From Acinetobacter baretiae (lineage in GTDB: Bacteria; Pseudomonadota; Gammaproteobacteria; Pseudomonadales; Moraxellaceae): 64,000 bases of DNA. The first letter of the stretch is position 1. The number at the start of each line of letters is the position of its first letter. Below, piece by piece: positions 35,252 through 45,423 of this stretch. The position numbers and the translations under genes are program-made. A model generated the notes under the pieces. It was not told the DNA's origin. It saw only the letters and a program-made list of their open reading frames with translations, and made no database searches. The stretch spans positions 1 through 64,000 of the forward strand of contig NZ_VTDM01000005.1 of the NCBI RefSeq assembly GCF_015627105.1, written 5' to 3'.

Positions 35252-36196
35252 ATGTATGAAGTCTTAAATATGCAAAACAATAAACCAGAAATTATTGCCA
35301 TCGAAGACCAACACTTTGGTAGTCATGTCGAACACTGGAGTCTTCTTACTGAAAACCCAACACAAACGGTACCTCAATGGCTTGGTCAAGCACTAGACCA
35401 ACCAGATATGCCGATGGGATTATGCCAACAAGAATCAGAGATCGACCCTTCAACGTGGCTTATTCTCGGCCCTAAAAAAAGTGTTATTCAATCGGCTCAA
35501 GTCATCGCTGTGGAAAATAATCAGCCTCGTGCTGTCAAAACAGCGTTTCCAACTTTTTCTAGTCCGTATAAAACAACTGCAACAATTGACCGAATCATCT
35601 GCTCTCAATCAGAGAGTCAAGCCGTTTTATCTCTAAACATTAATAACTCTACATTGTATGCGTTTGACAGTTTATATAGTGTCAATAAAAATCAATATCA
35701 AGCAGATCAAAAATATGCTGTAGCACTTTCTGCATGGTCATATGAACTAGAAATTGTAGATAAAAATGAACACATTGTGGTCGATGACCCTGCATCTATT
35801 CAACATCACCGCGCACTTAATGCGATTTTAGAAGCAAATCAGGGCGTTGCTCCAGATAATCTACAAGAACAAATTGATGCTTGGGAACCAAAAACTGAAG
35901 AAGATAAAGCTCCATTAAAAGTTGATTTTTCTAAAATGGTTGCCTATTTACATGGAGAGAATTTAGGCCAAGAAGATGAAGCATGGTTTCAAGGTCAAAT
36001 TGTTGGTAAAAGCACAACGACTTTTCAAGAGCAGACGTACACATTATATGATGTGACCATACTGCTTGAAGATCATGCTGAAGCAACCCTAATTCGTATT
36101 GCTACACAACATTTGAGTGACCAAGACTACCAAATTGGTCAATATATTCGGGGCAACGTATGGATTCTGGCCAATATTTATTCTACAATAAAGTAA
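35252..36196 (+). CDS. Hypothetical acidic cytoplasmic protein
   Basis: I do not recognise this 314-residue protein. It has no signal peptide or membrane segment and is acidic. The N-terminal half includes PQWLGQALDQPDMPMGL and STWLILGPKKSVIQSAQVIA. A beta-rich middle spans about 105-180, and a linker rich in Asp/Glu (EAWEPKTEEDKAPLK-like) precedes a C-terminal segment of alternating strands. AAAGGA lies 10 bases before ATG 35252. A small membrane-protein gene follows on the same strand. It is likely a lineage-specific conserved gene. Confidence 0.7.
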   Translation: MYEVLNMQNNKPEIIAIEDQHFGSHVEHWSLLTENPTQTVPQWLGQALDQPDMPMGLCQQESEIDPSTWLILGPKKSVIQSAQVIAVENNQPRAVKTAFPTFSSPYKTTATIDRIICSQSESQAVLSLNINNSTLYAFDSLYSVNKNQYQADQKYAVALSAWSYELEIVDKNEHIVVDDPASIQHHRALNAILEANQGVAPDNLQEQIDAWEPKTEEDKAPLKVDFSKMVAYLHGENLGQEDEAWFQGQIVGKSTTTFQEQTYTLYDVTILLEDHAEATLIRIATQHLSDQDYQIGQYIRGNVWILANIYSTIK

Positions 36197-36241
36197 AAAT
36201 CATGAACATATAATAATAATTGTATGACTTGGAATTGCTGA

Positions 36242-36385
36242 ATGAAAATGATGCCCGAACAAATGACAACACTCACAGAACAAAGAGCCCAAACAAAGCT
36301 AAAAATAGATGCAGGTGCGATCTGCTTCTTTTTATTGGGTGTATTTTTAATTGCATTTCTATTGCACCACGTTTTTACGATTTAA
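36242..36385 (+). CDS. Small single-pass membrane protein (47 residues)
   Basis: A short frame from ATG 36242 encodes 47 residues: a polar N-terminus (MTTLTEQRAQTKLKIDAG) and one hydrophobic helix (about residues 26-44, ICFFLLGVFLIAFLL). GGAA lies about 10 bases upstream. It follows the acidic hypothetical gene by 45 bases and its stop falls inside a hairpin. A longer frame in another register (36220-36453) lacks such features. It is probably a real small protein, but length alone limits confidence. Confidence 0.5.
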   Translation: MKMMPEQMTTLTEQRAQTKLKIDAGAICFFLLGVFLIAFLLHHVFTI

Positions 36386-36409
36386 AATACATCATAAAAA
36401 CGTGGCATA
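36368..36409. terminator. Hairpin between the small membrane gene and serC
   Basis: CCACGTTTTTA pairs with TAAAAACGTGG across the end of the small gene. It lies between convergent genes and ends 13 bases short of the serC stop. T and A tracts inside the stem could serve either strand. Confidence 0.5.
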
Positions 36410-36421
36410 ATCACAGCATAC

Positions 36422-37501
36422 TTAACGGTGTGCTTGTGCAAACTTGTCCATAAATTCAACTAATGCCTGTACAGCCTCTAAAGGTACTGCATTATAAATA
36501 CTTGCGCGCATACCACCAACTGAGCGATGTCCTGCAAGATTTAATAGATGATGCTCTTCGGCCTGCTGTAAAAATAAAGCCTCTAAACTCTCATTGACCA
36601 ATGTAAATGGTACATTCATAAGTGATCTATGTGCTGGGGCAATTGGGTTATTATAAAAATCGCTTTGATCAATATAGTCATATAGATATTTTGCTTTGGC
36701 TAAATTTTGCTGATAAATTGCATCAACTCCACCTTGCTCTAACAACCACTCAAATACTAGACCCGCCAAGTACCAAGAGTACGTTGCGGGTGTATTTAGC
36801 ATAGACTCATTCGCTGCTTGGTTGGCATATTTAAGCAAAGATGGAATTTCAGGTTTTGCTTGATCTAATAAATCATCTCGTACAATGACAATTGTTAATC
36901 CAGCAGGACCAATATTTTTCTGTGCGCCCGCATAAATTAAACCAAACTGAGAAACATCAATCGGGGCAGATAAAATGCTTGATGATAAATCTGCAACAAG
37001 TGGTGCTGTTGTTTGAGGAATCGTTTTAAATTGTAAACCACCAATCGTTTCGTTTTCGCAGTAGTGTACATAACTTGCATCTGTCGAAAGAGGCCAAGAT
37101 TCTGTTGGAAGAATCGCCATTTTTCCATCGATTTCAGCAATCGCATCAACTACATTCACTTCACCATAACGCTTGGCTTCTTTAATGGCTTTTTCTGACC
37201 AAATGCCCGTTTTGATATAGTCAGCTTTGGCATTTTTGCCAAAAAAATTTAACGGAATGGCTGAAAATTGTAAAGTTGCTCCACCTTGTAAAAACAAGAC
37301 TTTATAATTTTTAGGGATATTTAACAGTTGGCGTAAATTTGCTTCTGCTTTTTCGGCAACAGCCACATAGTCTTTACTACGATGGCTCATTTCCATAATA
37401 GAAACACCTGTACCCTGCCAATTTAACAGTTCACGCTGTGCTTTTTCTAAAACAGCAGTAGGCAATGCAGCTGGGCCTGCACAGAAGTTATACGCGCGCA
37501 T
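36422..37501 (-). CDS. serC: Phosphoserine aminotransferase SerC
   Basis: SerC makes phosphoserine (and an intermediate of pyridoxal phosphate synthesis) using glutamate and PLP. The start RAYNFCAGPAALPTAVLEKAQ, the GVSIMEMSHRSKDY block, and the PLP lysine in AGAQKNIGPAGLTIVIVR are all present. GGMRASIYNAVPLEAV ends the protein. The 359-residue length is normal. AAAGGAAAT lies 6 bases before the ATG. The gene is on its own, 160 bases downstream of ppk1. Confidence 0.95.
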   Translation of the reverse strand: MRAYNFCAGPAALPTAVLEKAQRELLNWQGTGVSIMEMSHRSKDYVAVAEKAEANLRQLLNIPKNYKVLFLQGGATLQFSAIPLNFFGKNAKADYIKTGIWSEKAIKEAKRYGEVNVVDAIAEIDGKMAILPTESWPLSTDASYVHYCENETIGGLQFKTIPQTTAPLVADLSSSILSAPIDVSQFGLIYAGAQKNIGPAGLTIVIVRDDLLDQAKPEIPSLLKYANQAANESMLNTPATYSWYLAGLVFEWLLEQGGVDAIYQQNLAKAKYLYDYIDQSDFYNNPIAPAHRSLMNVPFTLVNESLEALFLQQAEEHHLLNLAGHRSVGGMRASIYNAVPLEAVQALVEFMDKFAQAHR

Positions 37502-37660
37502 GATATTTCCTTTAATCTGAGCATAAATAAAAAAACAACAACACGCATTTAATCATAGAATAAATAAACGTGCAGTAATTAAAAACACGAAGATTTGATC
37601 TGTTGCCCATAGGGTAGATGAAATATGAGCTTTTCTGATCTATTCACCTACCCTTTAAGA

Positions 37661-39763
37661 TTAACGGTAGTATTCAAGCAAAATTTCTTGTGAATTATGA
37701 GCCACTTCATCTTCTTTTTTCACAACATGTACCCAAGAACCATCGCCTTTTAATTCCCAAGCACGCTGATTATCTTTTAGATAATTAATAAACCCTTGCT
37801 GATAGATGACTTTACGCAATGCAGGATCTTCAACAGGAAAGCAAGCCTCAACTCGGTTAAATAAATTACGATTCATCCAGTCTGCACTTGAACAATAAAT
37901 ACGTGCTTGTCCTAAATTACTAAAATAAAACACACGTGTATGTTCTAAAAAACGACCAACGATAGAACGTACTTTAATATTATCAGATAAGCCTGGTAAA
38001 CCCGGACGTAAACAGCAAATTGAGCGAATAATCAGATCAATTTTCACACCTGCACTTGATGCTTCATATAATTTATTAATCAATTGCACCTCAGTGAGTG
38101 CATTCACTTTAATAATAATGTGAGCTTCTTTACCTGCTCGAGCATGCGTAATTTCATCATCGATGCAAGTAAGTAAGTGGCTATGTAACGTAAATGGTGC
38201 ATGGTAAAGTTTTTTCAACTTTGCCATTTTCCCCATTCCTGTAAGTTCTTGAAAAATACGATGTACATCTTCACATAATTCTTTACCTGTCGTCAGCAAG
38301 CCATAGTCTGTATACATACGAGCATTACCTGCATGGTAATTTCCTGTACCTAAATGTGCATAACGAACCAATTTATTATTTTCACGGCGTACAACTAAAA
38401 TCATTTTTGCATGTGTTTTATAGCCAACAATGCCATATACCACCACAGCACCTGCCTCTTGCAATAAATTGGCAACCGCGATGTTCGACTCTTCGTCAAA
38501 ACGTGCACGCAATTCAATCACTGCTGTGACTTCTTTGCCATTTCGAGCAGCCTCTGCAAGCACTTGCACAATTTCTGAATCTGGACCACTACGGTACAAT
38601 GTTTGCTTAATTGCTAACACTTTAGGATCTCTTGCAGACTCACGTAATAACGTAATTACAGGTGCAAATGATTCAAATGGATGATGGAGTAAAATATCTT
38701 GCTTTTTCATTGCCGCAAAAATACTTTCTGATTTCTTTAAAATTTTGGGTATTGCTGGTGTAAAAGAGTCATATTTTAAATGCGGACGTTTAAAATTCGA
38801 TACCAAACGTGCTAGATTTACAGGGCCATCAACTTTATATAACTGATCAAAGGAAAGTTCAAACTCATTGAGCAAATATTCATAAATATGTTTTGGACAA
38901 CCTTGAGTCACTTCTAAACGTACTGCACGACCAAAACGTCTTGAACTCAGCTCCCCTTTTAGTGCAATGGCAAGATCTTCTACATCTTCATTCAGCTCTA
39001 AATCTGCATTACGTGTTACCCTAAACTGATATGAGCCTGTTGCTGTCATGCCTGGAAACAGATCAGATACATGTTCATGGATAATCGCTGAAAGCATCAC
39101 ATGATGTTCTTTACCATCTGTAAGCTCGTCAGGCAATCGAACAACACGAGGCAATGAACGTGGTGCAGGCACAACTGCCAAATCAATTTGGCGACCAAAA
39201 GCATCTTTACCATCTAAGGTAACAATAAAATTCAAGCTTTTATTCACTAAACGAGGAAATGGATGTGCAGGATCTAAACTAATAGGCGTAAGTACAGGTG
39301 CAACTTGTTCTTGGAAATATTTTTTAATCCACACCGATTGAGCAGGCGTAAGCTCACCACGGCGTAAAAAGCAAATGTCTTCATGTGCAAGCTTAGGTAA
39401 GATTTCTTGGTTTAAAATACGATATTGGCGTTCAACAGCCTCATGTGCTGTTTTAGAAATTTGATCTAAAACCTGTTTTGGCGTGAGGCCATCGGGCGTA
39501 TGGCTTTCATTACCCAATGTGAGCTCTTCCATCACACCTGCAACACGAATTTCAAAAAATTCGTCTAAATTACGAGAAAAAATAAGTAGAAAATTTAAAC
39601 GCTCAAGTAACGGATGCGATGGATCAACCGCTTGCTCTAATACTCTCAAGTGAAAATCTAAAATAGACAGCTCGCGATTAATATAACGTGCATTATATGC
39701 ATAATCTGGTGCAATCGCATTGATTTGCTGACCAGTCGTTAATACATTTTCTTCAGTGCTCAT
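37661..39763 (-). CDS. ppk1: Polyphosphate kinase PPK1
   Basis: PPK1 reversibly polymerises the gamma phosphate of ATP into polyphosphate. The 700-residue protein shows the N domain ([44 protein letters not shown]), the H domain, and two catalytic domains. These carry [18 protein letters not shown] and the phospho-histidine region [20 protein letters not shown]. The [13 protein letters not shown] and HTRVFYFSN blocks follow. GGAAGG lies before ATG 39763, four codons into the frame. No exopolyphosphatase gene adjoins it, unlike in many enterics. Confidence 0.94.
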   Translation of the reverse strand: MSTEENVLTTGQQINAIAPDYAYNARYINRELSILDFHLRVLEQAVDPSHPLLERLNFLLIFSRNLDEFFEIRVAGVMEELTLGNESHTPDGLTPKQVLDQISKTAHEAVERQYRILNQEILPKLAHEDICFLRRGELTPAQSVWIKKYFQEQVAPVLTPISLDPAHPFPRLVNKSLNFIVTLDGKDAFGRQIDLAVVPAPRSLPRVVRLPDELTDGKEHHVMLSAIIHEHVSDLFPGMTATGSYQFRVTRNADLELNEDVEDLAIALKGELSSRRFGRAVRLEVTQGCPKHIYEYLLNEFELSFDQLYKVDGPVNLARLVSNFKRPHLKYDSFTPAIPKILKKSESIFAAMKKQDILLHHPFESFAPVITLLRESARDPKVLAIKQTLYRSGPDSEIVQVLAEAARNGKEVTAVIELRARFDEESNIAVANLLQEAGAVVVYGIVGYKTHAKMILVVRRENNKLVRYAHLGTGNYHAGNARMYTDYGLLTTGKELCEDVHRIFQELTGMGKMAKLKKLYHAPFTLHSHLLTCIDDEITHARAGKEAHIIIKVNALTEVQLINKLYEASSAGVKIDLIIRSICCLRPGLPGLSDNIKVRSIVGRFLEHTRVFYFSNLGQARIYCSSADWMNRNLFNRVEACFPVEDPALRKVIYQQGFINYLKDNQRAWELKGDGSWVHVVKKEDEVAHNSQEILLEYYR

Positions 39764-39869
39764 ACAGCCTTCCATCTTAAGCCTTTTTTAATTTATGTCA
39801 TATTATGAATGATATTTATGGCAATTTGATAAAATAATGCTTAAAACACATTCAAACTTCATCTTTATT

Positions 39870-40547
39870 TTACGGAATCTGACTTGAACCTATATACTTA
39901 GTAATAAATCTTTGCCTAAACAGAAATTTAGCATCATTTTTGTGCCTTTGATAATACTTAGGGTTCGGCAATAATGCAGCTAAAAATATGGCCTGACGTT
40001 GGGTTAAATGCCGACTACTACAATTAAAATAGTGCTGTGAGGCCGCTTCAATACCATAAATACCGTTGCCAAACTCTACCGAATTTAAATACACTTCTAA
40101 AATACGCTGTTTAGACCATATTTGCTCCATCATGACAGTAATGATTGCTTCTTGTGCTTTTCGAATGTAACTACGTTGATTATATAAAAAGAGATTTTTC
40201 GACAACTGTTGAGTAATCGTTGAACCACCAGCCACGACCTCGCCATTTTTTTCATTTCTAGCCAATGCACTGTGTACACCATTCCAATCAAAACCATGAT
40301 GCTGAATAAATTTACCATCTTCTGATGCAATCACTGCTTTTTTAATGGCAGTACCCATCTGTTCGTCACTGATCCATTGATGTTGAAGGTTAAGTTCACT
40401 ATTTTGCAATAATGCAATACGCATAAACATGGTAGTTTCTACAGGATGACTTTTCCACCAATATAAACTACAAATAATCCATATTTGTACCAATAAAAAC
40501 AACGTCAATACCATAAAAATAAAACGTGACAATATGACCTTGATCAA
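39870..40547 (-). CDS. mtgA: Monofunctional peptidoglycan glycosyltransferase MtgA
   Basis: MtgA polymerises lipid II into glycan strands without a transpeptidase domain. One N-terminal membrane helix (about 7-28) precedes a GT51 domain. The catalytic Glu lies in KKAVIASEDGKFIQHHGFDW, followed by GGSTITQQLSKNLFL and ILEVYLNSVEFGNGIYGIEAAS. The 225-residue length is typical. Translation seems to begin at TTG 40547 behind GGAGAAAG. The gene is divergent from the rhomboid protease at 40620. Confidence 0.92.
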   Translation of the reverse strand: MIKVILSRFIFMVLTLFLLVQIWIICSLYWWKSHPVETTMFMRIALLQNSELNLQHQWISDEQMGTAIKKAVIASEDGKFIQHHGFDWNGVHSALARNEKNGEVVAGGSTITQQLSKNLFLYNQRSYIRKAQEAIITVMMEQIWSKQRILEVYLNSVEFGNGIYGIEAASQHYFNCSSRHLTQRQAIFLAALLPNPKYYQRHKNDAKFLFRQRFITKYIGSSQIP

Positions 40548-40619
40548 TCCAACTTTCTCCTCAGAGCCTGTTCTGTTAAGCTGATCATATTCGATATTAG
40601 CAAAATACAGTAATTAAAA

Positions 40620-41420
40620 ATGCAACAACCTTTATTTTACCGTAGCAAAATTAACGTTCATTTATGGTGGCTCAGCGCTTTACTCATTCTGATCAATGTT
40701 TTGTTGTATTTATATCAAATTAGCCATGGTGTAGACAGTTCAGAACCCACCTTTTTTGATGCAATTCAATGGGGCGCAGACTACCCTCCTTTAACATTAC
40801 TTTCAGATCCAAAACGTCTGTTTACGGCTCTTTTTTTTCACTTCGGATTTATACATTTGGCTTTAAATATGTGGGCATTGTATGTGTTTGGACAAATTGC
40901 TGAACAAATTTATGGCCGTGTCTATTTTGGGCTTATTTATTTTTCCTCAGGTATTTTTGGCAATTTAATGACCGATGTTATCAGCATATATAACAGCCAC
41001 ATTGCCATTACAACACAGCAATTTTCAAGCAATCTGTTACCGCATATCAGTGCAGGTGCATCAGGATCTGTTATGGGACTTGGTGGTGCACTCACCATAT
41101 TGGCATATTTACCACAACACGCATCTTATCCGTTTGTTTTAAGTAAAAGATCATTAATTACCCTTATGCTACTTAATTTAGCCATAGGTATTTTTACACC
41201 TAATATTAACAATACAGCTCACATGGCTGGTTTTGCAATGGGTGCAGTGCTTACTCTCGTATGGTATTTTACACAACAAAAAATAAATCGATATAGTGCT
41301 CATTTATGCGGTTTTACTGTGGCTTTCGCTCTATGTTTTGGTCTCTACTTTTACTGTATTCAGTATAGTCAAACCGTGATTGATTTGTGGCAAACACTCT
41401 CAAAACATGCACTGTTATAA
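40620..41420 (+). CDS. Rhomboid family intramembrane serine protease
   Basis: This six- or seven-helix protein of 266 residues is a rhomboid. The first-loop motif FHFGFIHLALNMWALYVFG, the catalytic serine in SAGASGSVMGLGGAL and the catalytic histidine in NTAHMAGFAMGAV form the membrane dyad. Rhomboids cut substrates within membrane helices. Bacterial targets are mostly unknown, although rhomboid-mediated clearance of orphan membrane proteins is described. It is followed by a perfect 12-bp stem terminator. A second, shorter rhomboid lies at 48070. Confidence 0.87.
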   Translation: MQQPLFYRSKINVHLWWLSALLILINVLLYLYQISHGVDSSEPTFFDAIQWGADYPPLTLLSDPKRLFTALFFHFGFIHLALNMWALYVFGQIAEQIYGRVYFGLIYFSSGIFGNLMTDVISIYNSHIAITTQQFSSNLLPHISAGASGSVMGLGGALTILAYLPQHASYPFVLSKRSLITLMLLNLAIGIFTPNINNTAHMAGFAMGAVLTLVWYFTQQKINRYSAHLCGFTVAFALCFGLYFYCIQYSQTVIDLWQTLSKHALL

Positions 41421-41495
41421 AGGTATTTTATGTACATAGTGATGATGACTTCGTTTATTTAGCACCCCATGTCATTCAACATACACCATACAACC

Positions 41496-41533
41496 CAAAG
41501 CATGGTGACAGGATAAACCACCATGCTTTGTTC
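41496..41533. terminator. Hairpin between rhomboid and ABC permease genes
   Basis: CAAAGCATGGTG (41496-41507) and CACCATGCTTTG (41519-41530) form perfect 12-bp arms around an 11-base loop, between convergent genes. Only a short T tract follows on the plus strand. Confidence 0.65.
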
Positions 41534-41540
41534 GTGTCCA

Positions 41541-44006
41541 TCAATCGATTTGCCTTAAGCTTTGTAAAGGTGCAATATTCGATAGATAATTTAATCGATA
41601 GCGCCCAATGACTGCACATAATACGGTCATAATCACAGGTAAAATCAACCAAAGTTCAAGGTGTAGTTGAGGACTCAGTCCAATTTGGCGACTTGCAATA
41701 AAACCAATCAACTCAGCAAACAAGCAAGCTGTCAGCCCTGAAGTGAACCCAATACATGCAAATTCGATGGTCATCATACGCCGAATATTGGCTTTGGTAC
41801 TCCCAAAGGCGCGCCACAAAGCCACTTCTTTTTTACGCTCATCAATTAAAATATTAATGCATGCCATCAGCACTAAAAATCCAGATAAAGCAACAAGTAG
41901 TGCTAATACTGTCATGATTTTTACCATCACACTCATGAGTTGTTTGACTTGATCTAAAATCAAACTAATATCAATAAATACTGTGGTGTTATAATGCTGA
42001 ATCAATGGTAATAGCTGTGACTTCTCTACTGTAGGAACAAAAAAACTGCCTAAATAGCTGCCCGCATTACGATCAAATGTGTTTGGCGAAAAAATAAAAT
42101 AGAAGTTTGGGTTAAAACTTTGCCACTGTACCGAGCGTACATTAATGACTTTGGCGTTGATCTGCCCTTCAGGTAAACTAAAAGTTAATTGGTCACCTAT
42201 CTGAATATTGAGTTTTTTTGCCACTTCTTGTTCTACAGAAACCTCTTGCACCCCTTTAAAGGCCAAATCGCCTTGCAGAATTTTATTGTCTGAAGGATAT
42301 TGCTGTGCCTGTGTTAAATTTAGCTCTCGTTGTAAACTTTCATTGCTACGTGTTTCTTGTTCAGAAAAACCTTGTCCATTTTTAGCAATCAATCGACCAC
42401 GAATATTTGGATACAGTGTTGTATGTGACCAACCTTTTTTTTGCAAATCCTGTAAAAAATCAGGCTCATCTGTTGGGGGTAAGCCATATACAAATTGGTT
42501 TGGTGTATTGTTTGGCAATTCTGCTTGCCAGCGAGATAAAACGTCAGTACGCAATACAATTAATACAGCAATCAAACTTAAACCTAAAGACAATGCAGTC
42601 ACCTGCAATGCACTGTACTGCGCTGTTCTTACATAAGTCGACCACGTATTTTTTAATTGTTTAATACCTTTAAATAACAACCATAATAATCCATACATGA
42701 CGACAGCAAGTCCCCCCATACCTAAGAGCACCTGCACCGTTAAACCTACGCTTTGGGTTAAAATCACCCCTAAAATGGCAAGACTTAAAAAACCTGTGCA
42801 TACAGTGATCATTGAGTATATATTCAACTGTGAAATAGCACGTAAAACTTTAATTGGAGGCGTTGTTAAAAGCTGATATATCTTAGGAAAAACAAAACCT
42901 AAAAGAACCAGACCACTGGTTAAAAATGCAATAGGGATCGCTTCTAACAATACACTGCCCCATGCAATATCGATATTTACTTGGGGAATAAATTGCAACA
43001 TTAATTGCAACAACCCATAACCTAAACCAATTCCTAATGCACTACCTACCCAAGCAGAACAAAACATCACTAATGCCATCAGACTAAAAAAAGCAATCAG
43101 TAAGTCTTTTTTACTCGCACCCAAACAGCGCATTAAAGCAATATAATCTTGGTTTTGTTGTACATAACGTTGTGTACTTAATGCAATGGCTAAACCACAA
43201 AGTAATACAGTTAAAAGGTTACTGAGTTGTAAAAATTTCTCTAAATTTTCAATGGGTTTAAGAAGTCGTGTATTGCTATTTTTAGCATCTTTTAATTTGA
43301 CTACGCCCACTTCATTTGCATGGTCAACCGTCATTTTTTGTTGCTGCGCATCAAACCACTGCTGATAACGTGTTAAAGGTGCATTTTGCGATGATGATAA
43401 CAGCAATCGATAGTCAATTCGACTGCCTTGCTGAATGGCCTGTGTTGCATTCACATCATCTTGATTCATTAATACTAAAGGTGAAAATGCACTAAAACCT
43501 GTTTCTTGATTACTGTCTTTTTCAATGATCGCACTAAAGCGTAATTGTGCATCGGCAATATTCACTGTATCGCCAAGTTTTACCCCAAGCAAATCTTGCG
43601 CTCTTGGGCTTAACCATACATCACCTTTAGGTACTGTTTTTTGTGTGTGAGGCTCGACAACCAATGTACCTCTCAGCGGGAAATTTGGCTCTATTGCTTT
43701 GACTAATACCATTACAAACTGATGATCTGTACTGGCCATTGTACTAAATACAGTGACTTGAGATTGTGTTAAGCCTTGTGCAGTAGCTTCTTCACGATAT
43801 TTTTGATCAAGAGGTTGATTACTATTCAGCACTACATCTGCTGCAAGTAAATCTGCTGCTTGCAAATTAATGGCACGTTTCACTTGATCGCTGGCTAAAT
43901 TTAATGCTGTAGTTGCGCAAATCGCCAAACTTAATGCAACCATCAATAACCAACTACTTTGGCTACGAAAACTTTGTTGTAATAATGGTTTAATCAAATG
44001 ATTCAT
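41541..44006 (-). CDS. FtsX-like ABC transporter permease (YbbP type)
   Basis: This 821-residue permease has two FtsX-type blocks of membrane helices plus large periplasmic domains. A first helix lies near 20-40. LLTVLLCGLAIALSTQRYVQQNQDYIALMRCLGASKKDLL marks the first core. VLALLVALSGFLVLMACINILIDERKKEVALWRAFGSTKANI marks the second. E. coli YbbP, with YbbA and TesA, shows this layout. Its substrate is not established. The start overlaps the ATPase gene end by 4 bases (ATGA), indicating coupled translation. Confidence 0.88.
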   Translation of the reverse strand: MNHLIKPLLQQSFRSQSSWLLMVALSLAICATTALNLASDQVKRAINLQAADLLAADVVLNSNQPLDQKYREEATAQGLTQSQVTVFSTMASTDHQFVMVLVKAIEPNFPLRGTLVVEPHTQKTVPKGDVWLSPRAQDLLGVKLGDTVNIADAQLRFSAIIEKDSNQETGFSAFSPLVLMNQDDVNATQAIQQGSRIDYRLLLSSSQNAPLTRYQQWFDAQQQKMTVDHANEVGVVKLKDAKNSNTRLLKPIENLEKFLQLSNLLTVLLCGLAIALSTQRYVQQNQDYIALMRCLGASKKDLLIAFFSLMALVMFCSAWVGSALGIGLGYGLLQLMLQFIPQVNIDIAWGSVLLEAIPIAFLTSGLVLLGFVFPKIYQLLTTPPIKVLRAISQLNIYSMITVCTGFLSLAILGVILTQSVGLTVQVLLGMGGLAVVMYGLLWLLFKGIKQLKNTWSTYVRTAQYSALQVTALSLGLSLIAVLIVLRTDVLSRWQAELPNNTPNQFVYGLPPTDEPDFLQDLQKKGWSHTTLYPNIRGRLIAKNGQGFSEQETRSNESLQRELNLTQAQQYPSDNKILQGDLAFKGVQEVSVEQEVAKKLNIQIGDQLTFSLPEGQINAKVINVRSVQWQSFNPNFYFIFSPNTFDRNAGSYLGSFFVPTVEKSQLLPLIQHYNTTVFIDISLILDQVKQLMSVMVKIMTVLALLVALSGFLVLMACINILIDERKKEVALWRAFGSTKANIRRMMTIEFACIGFTSGLTACLFAELIGFIASRQIGLSPQLHLELWLILPVIMTVLCAVIGRYRLNYLSNIAPLQSLRQID

Positions 44007-44704
44007 GCAAAGACCTCACGTTGAAAAGGTTTCAATTCTCCTTCGTGCAATACATAGTGTTTTTGGCAACGCTTTGCTAATTCTAAATGATGAGTCACTA
44101 ATACCAATGTCACGCCCAAATCTTTGTTTAAATCAAATAACAGCTTTTCAATGTCTTTTGCGGTATGTTCATCTAAATTCCCTGTAGGTTCATCTGCAAA
44201 AATAATTTGAGGTGATGTAACCAAGGCGCGTGCAATTGCTACACGTTGTTGCTCGCCTCCCGAAAGTACTTTTGGTGTTTGGTCTTTTTGCTTTAACAAT
44301 CCTACCTGATCAAGCAATTGTATGGCCTTCGCTTCTGCTTGAGTATAGTTAAAATGTGCCTTTAAACGTAATGGCAACATTACATTTTCAAGTGCCGTCA
44401 AATGAGGTAACAATTGAAATGATTGAAAGACAAAGCCAATAGTTTTTTGACGAAGACCTGCTCGTTGCTCTTCATTTAATGCGTGTGCTGCCTCACCACA
44501 AACCCACAATTCACCTTCACTGGCTTGATCAAGGGTTGCCAAAATACCCAACAAAGTGGACTTACCTGAACCCGAACGACCTGTAATCGCAACTTGCTCA
44601 CCTTGTAAAATATCTACATTGATTGAACGTAACAATGTAACATCTTGATGATCTCGTTTAATTTTATGTGATAGATGCTGTGCTGAAATGATAACTTGTG
44701 CCAT
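44003..44704 (-). CDS. ABC transporter ATPase (YbbA type)
   Basis: This is an ABC ATPase of 233 residues in the MacB/LolD/FtsE-like group. It has Walker A GRSGSGKST, Q-loop FVFQSFQLLPHLTALENV, signature LSGGEQQRVAIARALV and Walker [14 protein letters not shown]. It pairs with the YbbP-like permease, which overlaps it, and is divergent from tesA with a 38-bp gap. The divergent tesA / ybbAP arrangement is conserved in gammaproteobacteria and suggests a shared lipid-related role (inference). Confidence 0.9.
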   Translation of the reverse strand: MAQVIISAQHLSHKIKRDHQDVTLLRSINVDILQGEQVAITGRSGSGKSTLLGILATLDQASEGELWVCGEAAHALNEEQRAGLRQKTIGFVFQSFQLLPHLTALENVMLPLRLKAHFNYTQAEAKAIQLLDQVGLLKQKDQTPKVLSGGEQQRVAIARALVTSPQIIFADEPTGNLDEHTAKDIEKLLFDLNKDLGVTLVLVTHHLELAKRCQKHYVLHEGELKPFQREVFA

Positions 44705-44742
44705 GATTTACCTATTGACTGACTTTAAAGGATGACCTACGC

Positions 44743-45378
44743 ATGCTGAAGGCAACACGTTATATTAAACAACTTAGCGTCACCAGTTTCATGAGTTTTG
44801 TTGTTTTATTGCCATTACAGCAAGTGATGGCTGCAAAAATTTTAGTTGTGGGAGACAGTCTCAGCGCAGGCTATGGGATTGATGTCAACAAAGGTTGGGT
44901 TCACCTATTACAGCAAAATCTCGACCAGCAAGCGCCTAAAAAACATCAGGTCATTAATGCAAGCGTCAGTGGTGAAACAACGACAGGGGCACTGGCTAGA
45001 CTCCCAAAACTGTTACAACAATACAAACCTGACGTGATGCTTCTTGAACTTGGAGGCAATGATGGACTAAGAGGACAACCCCCTCAAACCATTCAACGTA
45101 ACTTAGAAAAAATGATTCAGCTTGCCCAACAAAGTGGAAGCAAAACTGTGTTATTTGGCATGAAAATACCACCTAATTACGGCAGTGCTTATACAAGAGC
45201 ATTTGAGCAAAACTACACTATCATGAGTCAAAAGTATAAATTACCCTTGATTCCTTTCTTTTTAGAAGGTGTGGCAGGTCATAATCAACTCATGCAGTCA
45301 GACCTGATTCATCCAAATGAAAAAGCACAAAAAATACTACTCAACAATGCACTGCCCTATGTAAAAGGCGCTTTATAA
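44743..45378 (+). CDS. tesA: Periplasmic SGNH esterase / thioesterase I TesA
   Basis: TesA hydrolyses acyl-CoA, esters and lysophospholipids in the periplasm. A signal peptide (cleavage near VMA-AKILVV) precedes the SGNH blocks. The nucleophile Ser39 is in VVGDSLSAGYG, then a Gly in VSGETTTGAL, Asn in LELGGNDGLRG, and Asp187-x-x-His190 in SDLIHPNEKA. The length of 211 residues is normal. AAGGATGACC lies upstream of the ATG. The stop codon sits inside the terminator hairpin. Confidence 0.92.
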   Translation: MLKATRYIKQLSVTSFMSFVVLLPLQQVMAAKILVVGDSLSAGYGIDVNKGWVHLLQQNLDQQAPKKHQVINASVSGETTTGALARLPKLLQQYKPDVMLLELGGNDGLRGQPPQTIQRNLEKMIQLAQQSGSKTVLFGMKIPPNYGSAYTRAFEQNYTIMSQKYKLPLIPFFLEGVAGHNQLMQSDLIHPNEKAQKILLNNALPYVKGAL

Positions 45379-45388
45379 AGCGCCTTTG
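45364..45388 (+). terminator. Terminator overlapping the tesA stop
   Basis: AAAGGCGCTTTATAAAGCGCCTTT forms an almost loopless palindrome that includes the TAA stop, followed by a short T-rich tract. It may also stop the convergent carbonic anhydrase transcript. Confidence 0.7.
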
Positions 45389-45423
45389 TTGAACAGATTT
45401 AAAAGTACACAACGGTTGTTTGA

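Noticed and set aside
36220-36453. 77-residue frame downstream of the acidic hypothetical gene
   Set aside because: It overlaps serC, is rich in charged residues without pattern, and conflicts with the better supported 47-residue membrane protein in another register.
42208-42636. 142-codon plus-strand frame inside the YbbP-like permease
   Set aside because: Antisense shadow; cysteine-rich random composition and no start signals.
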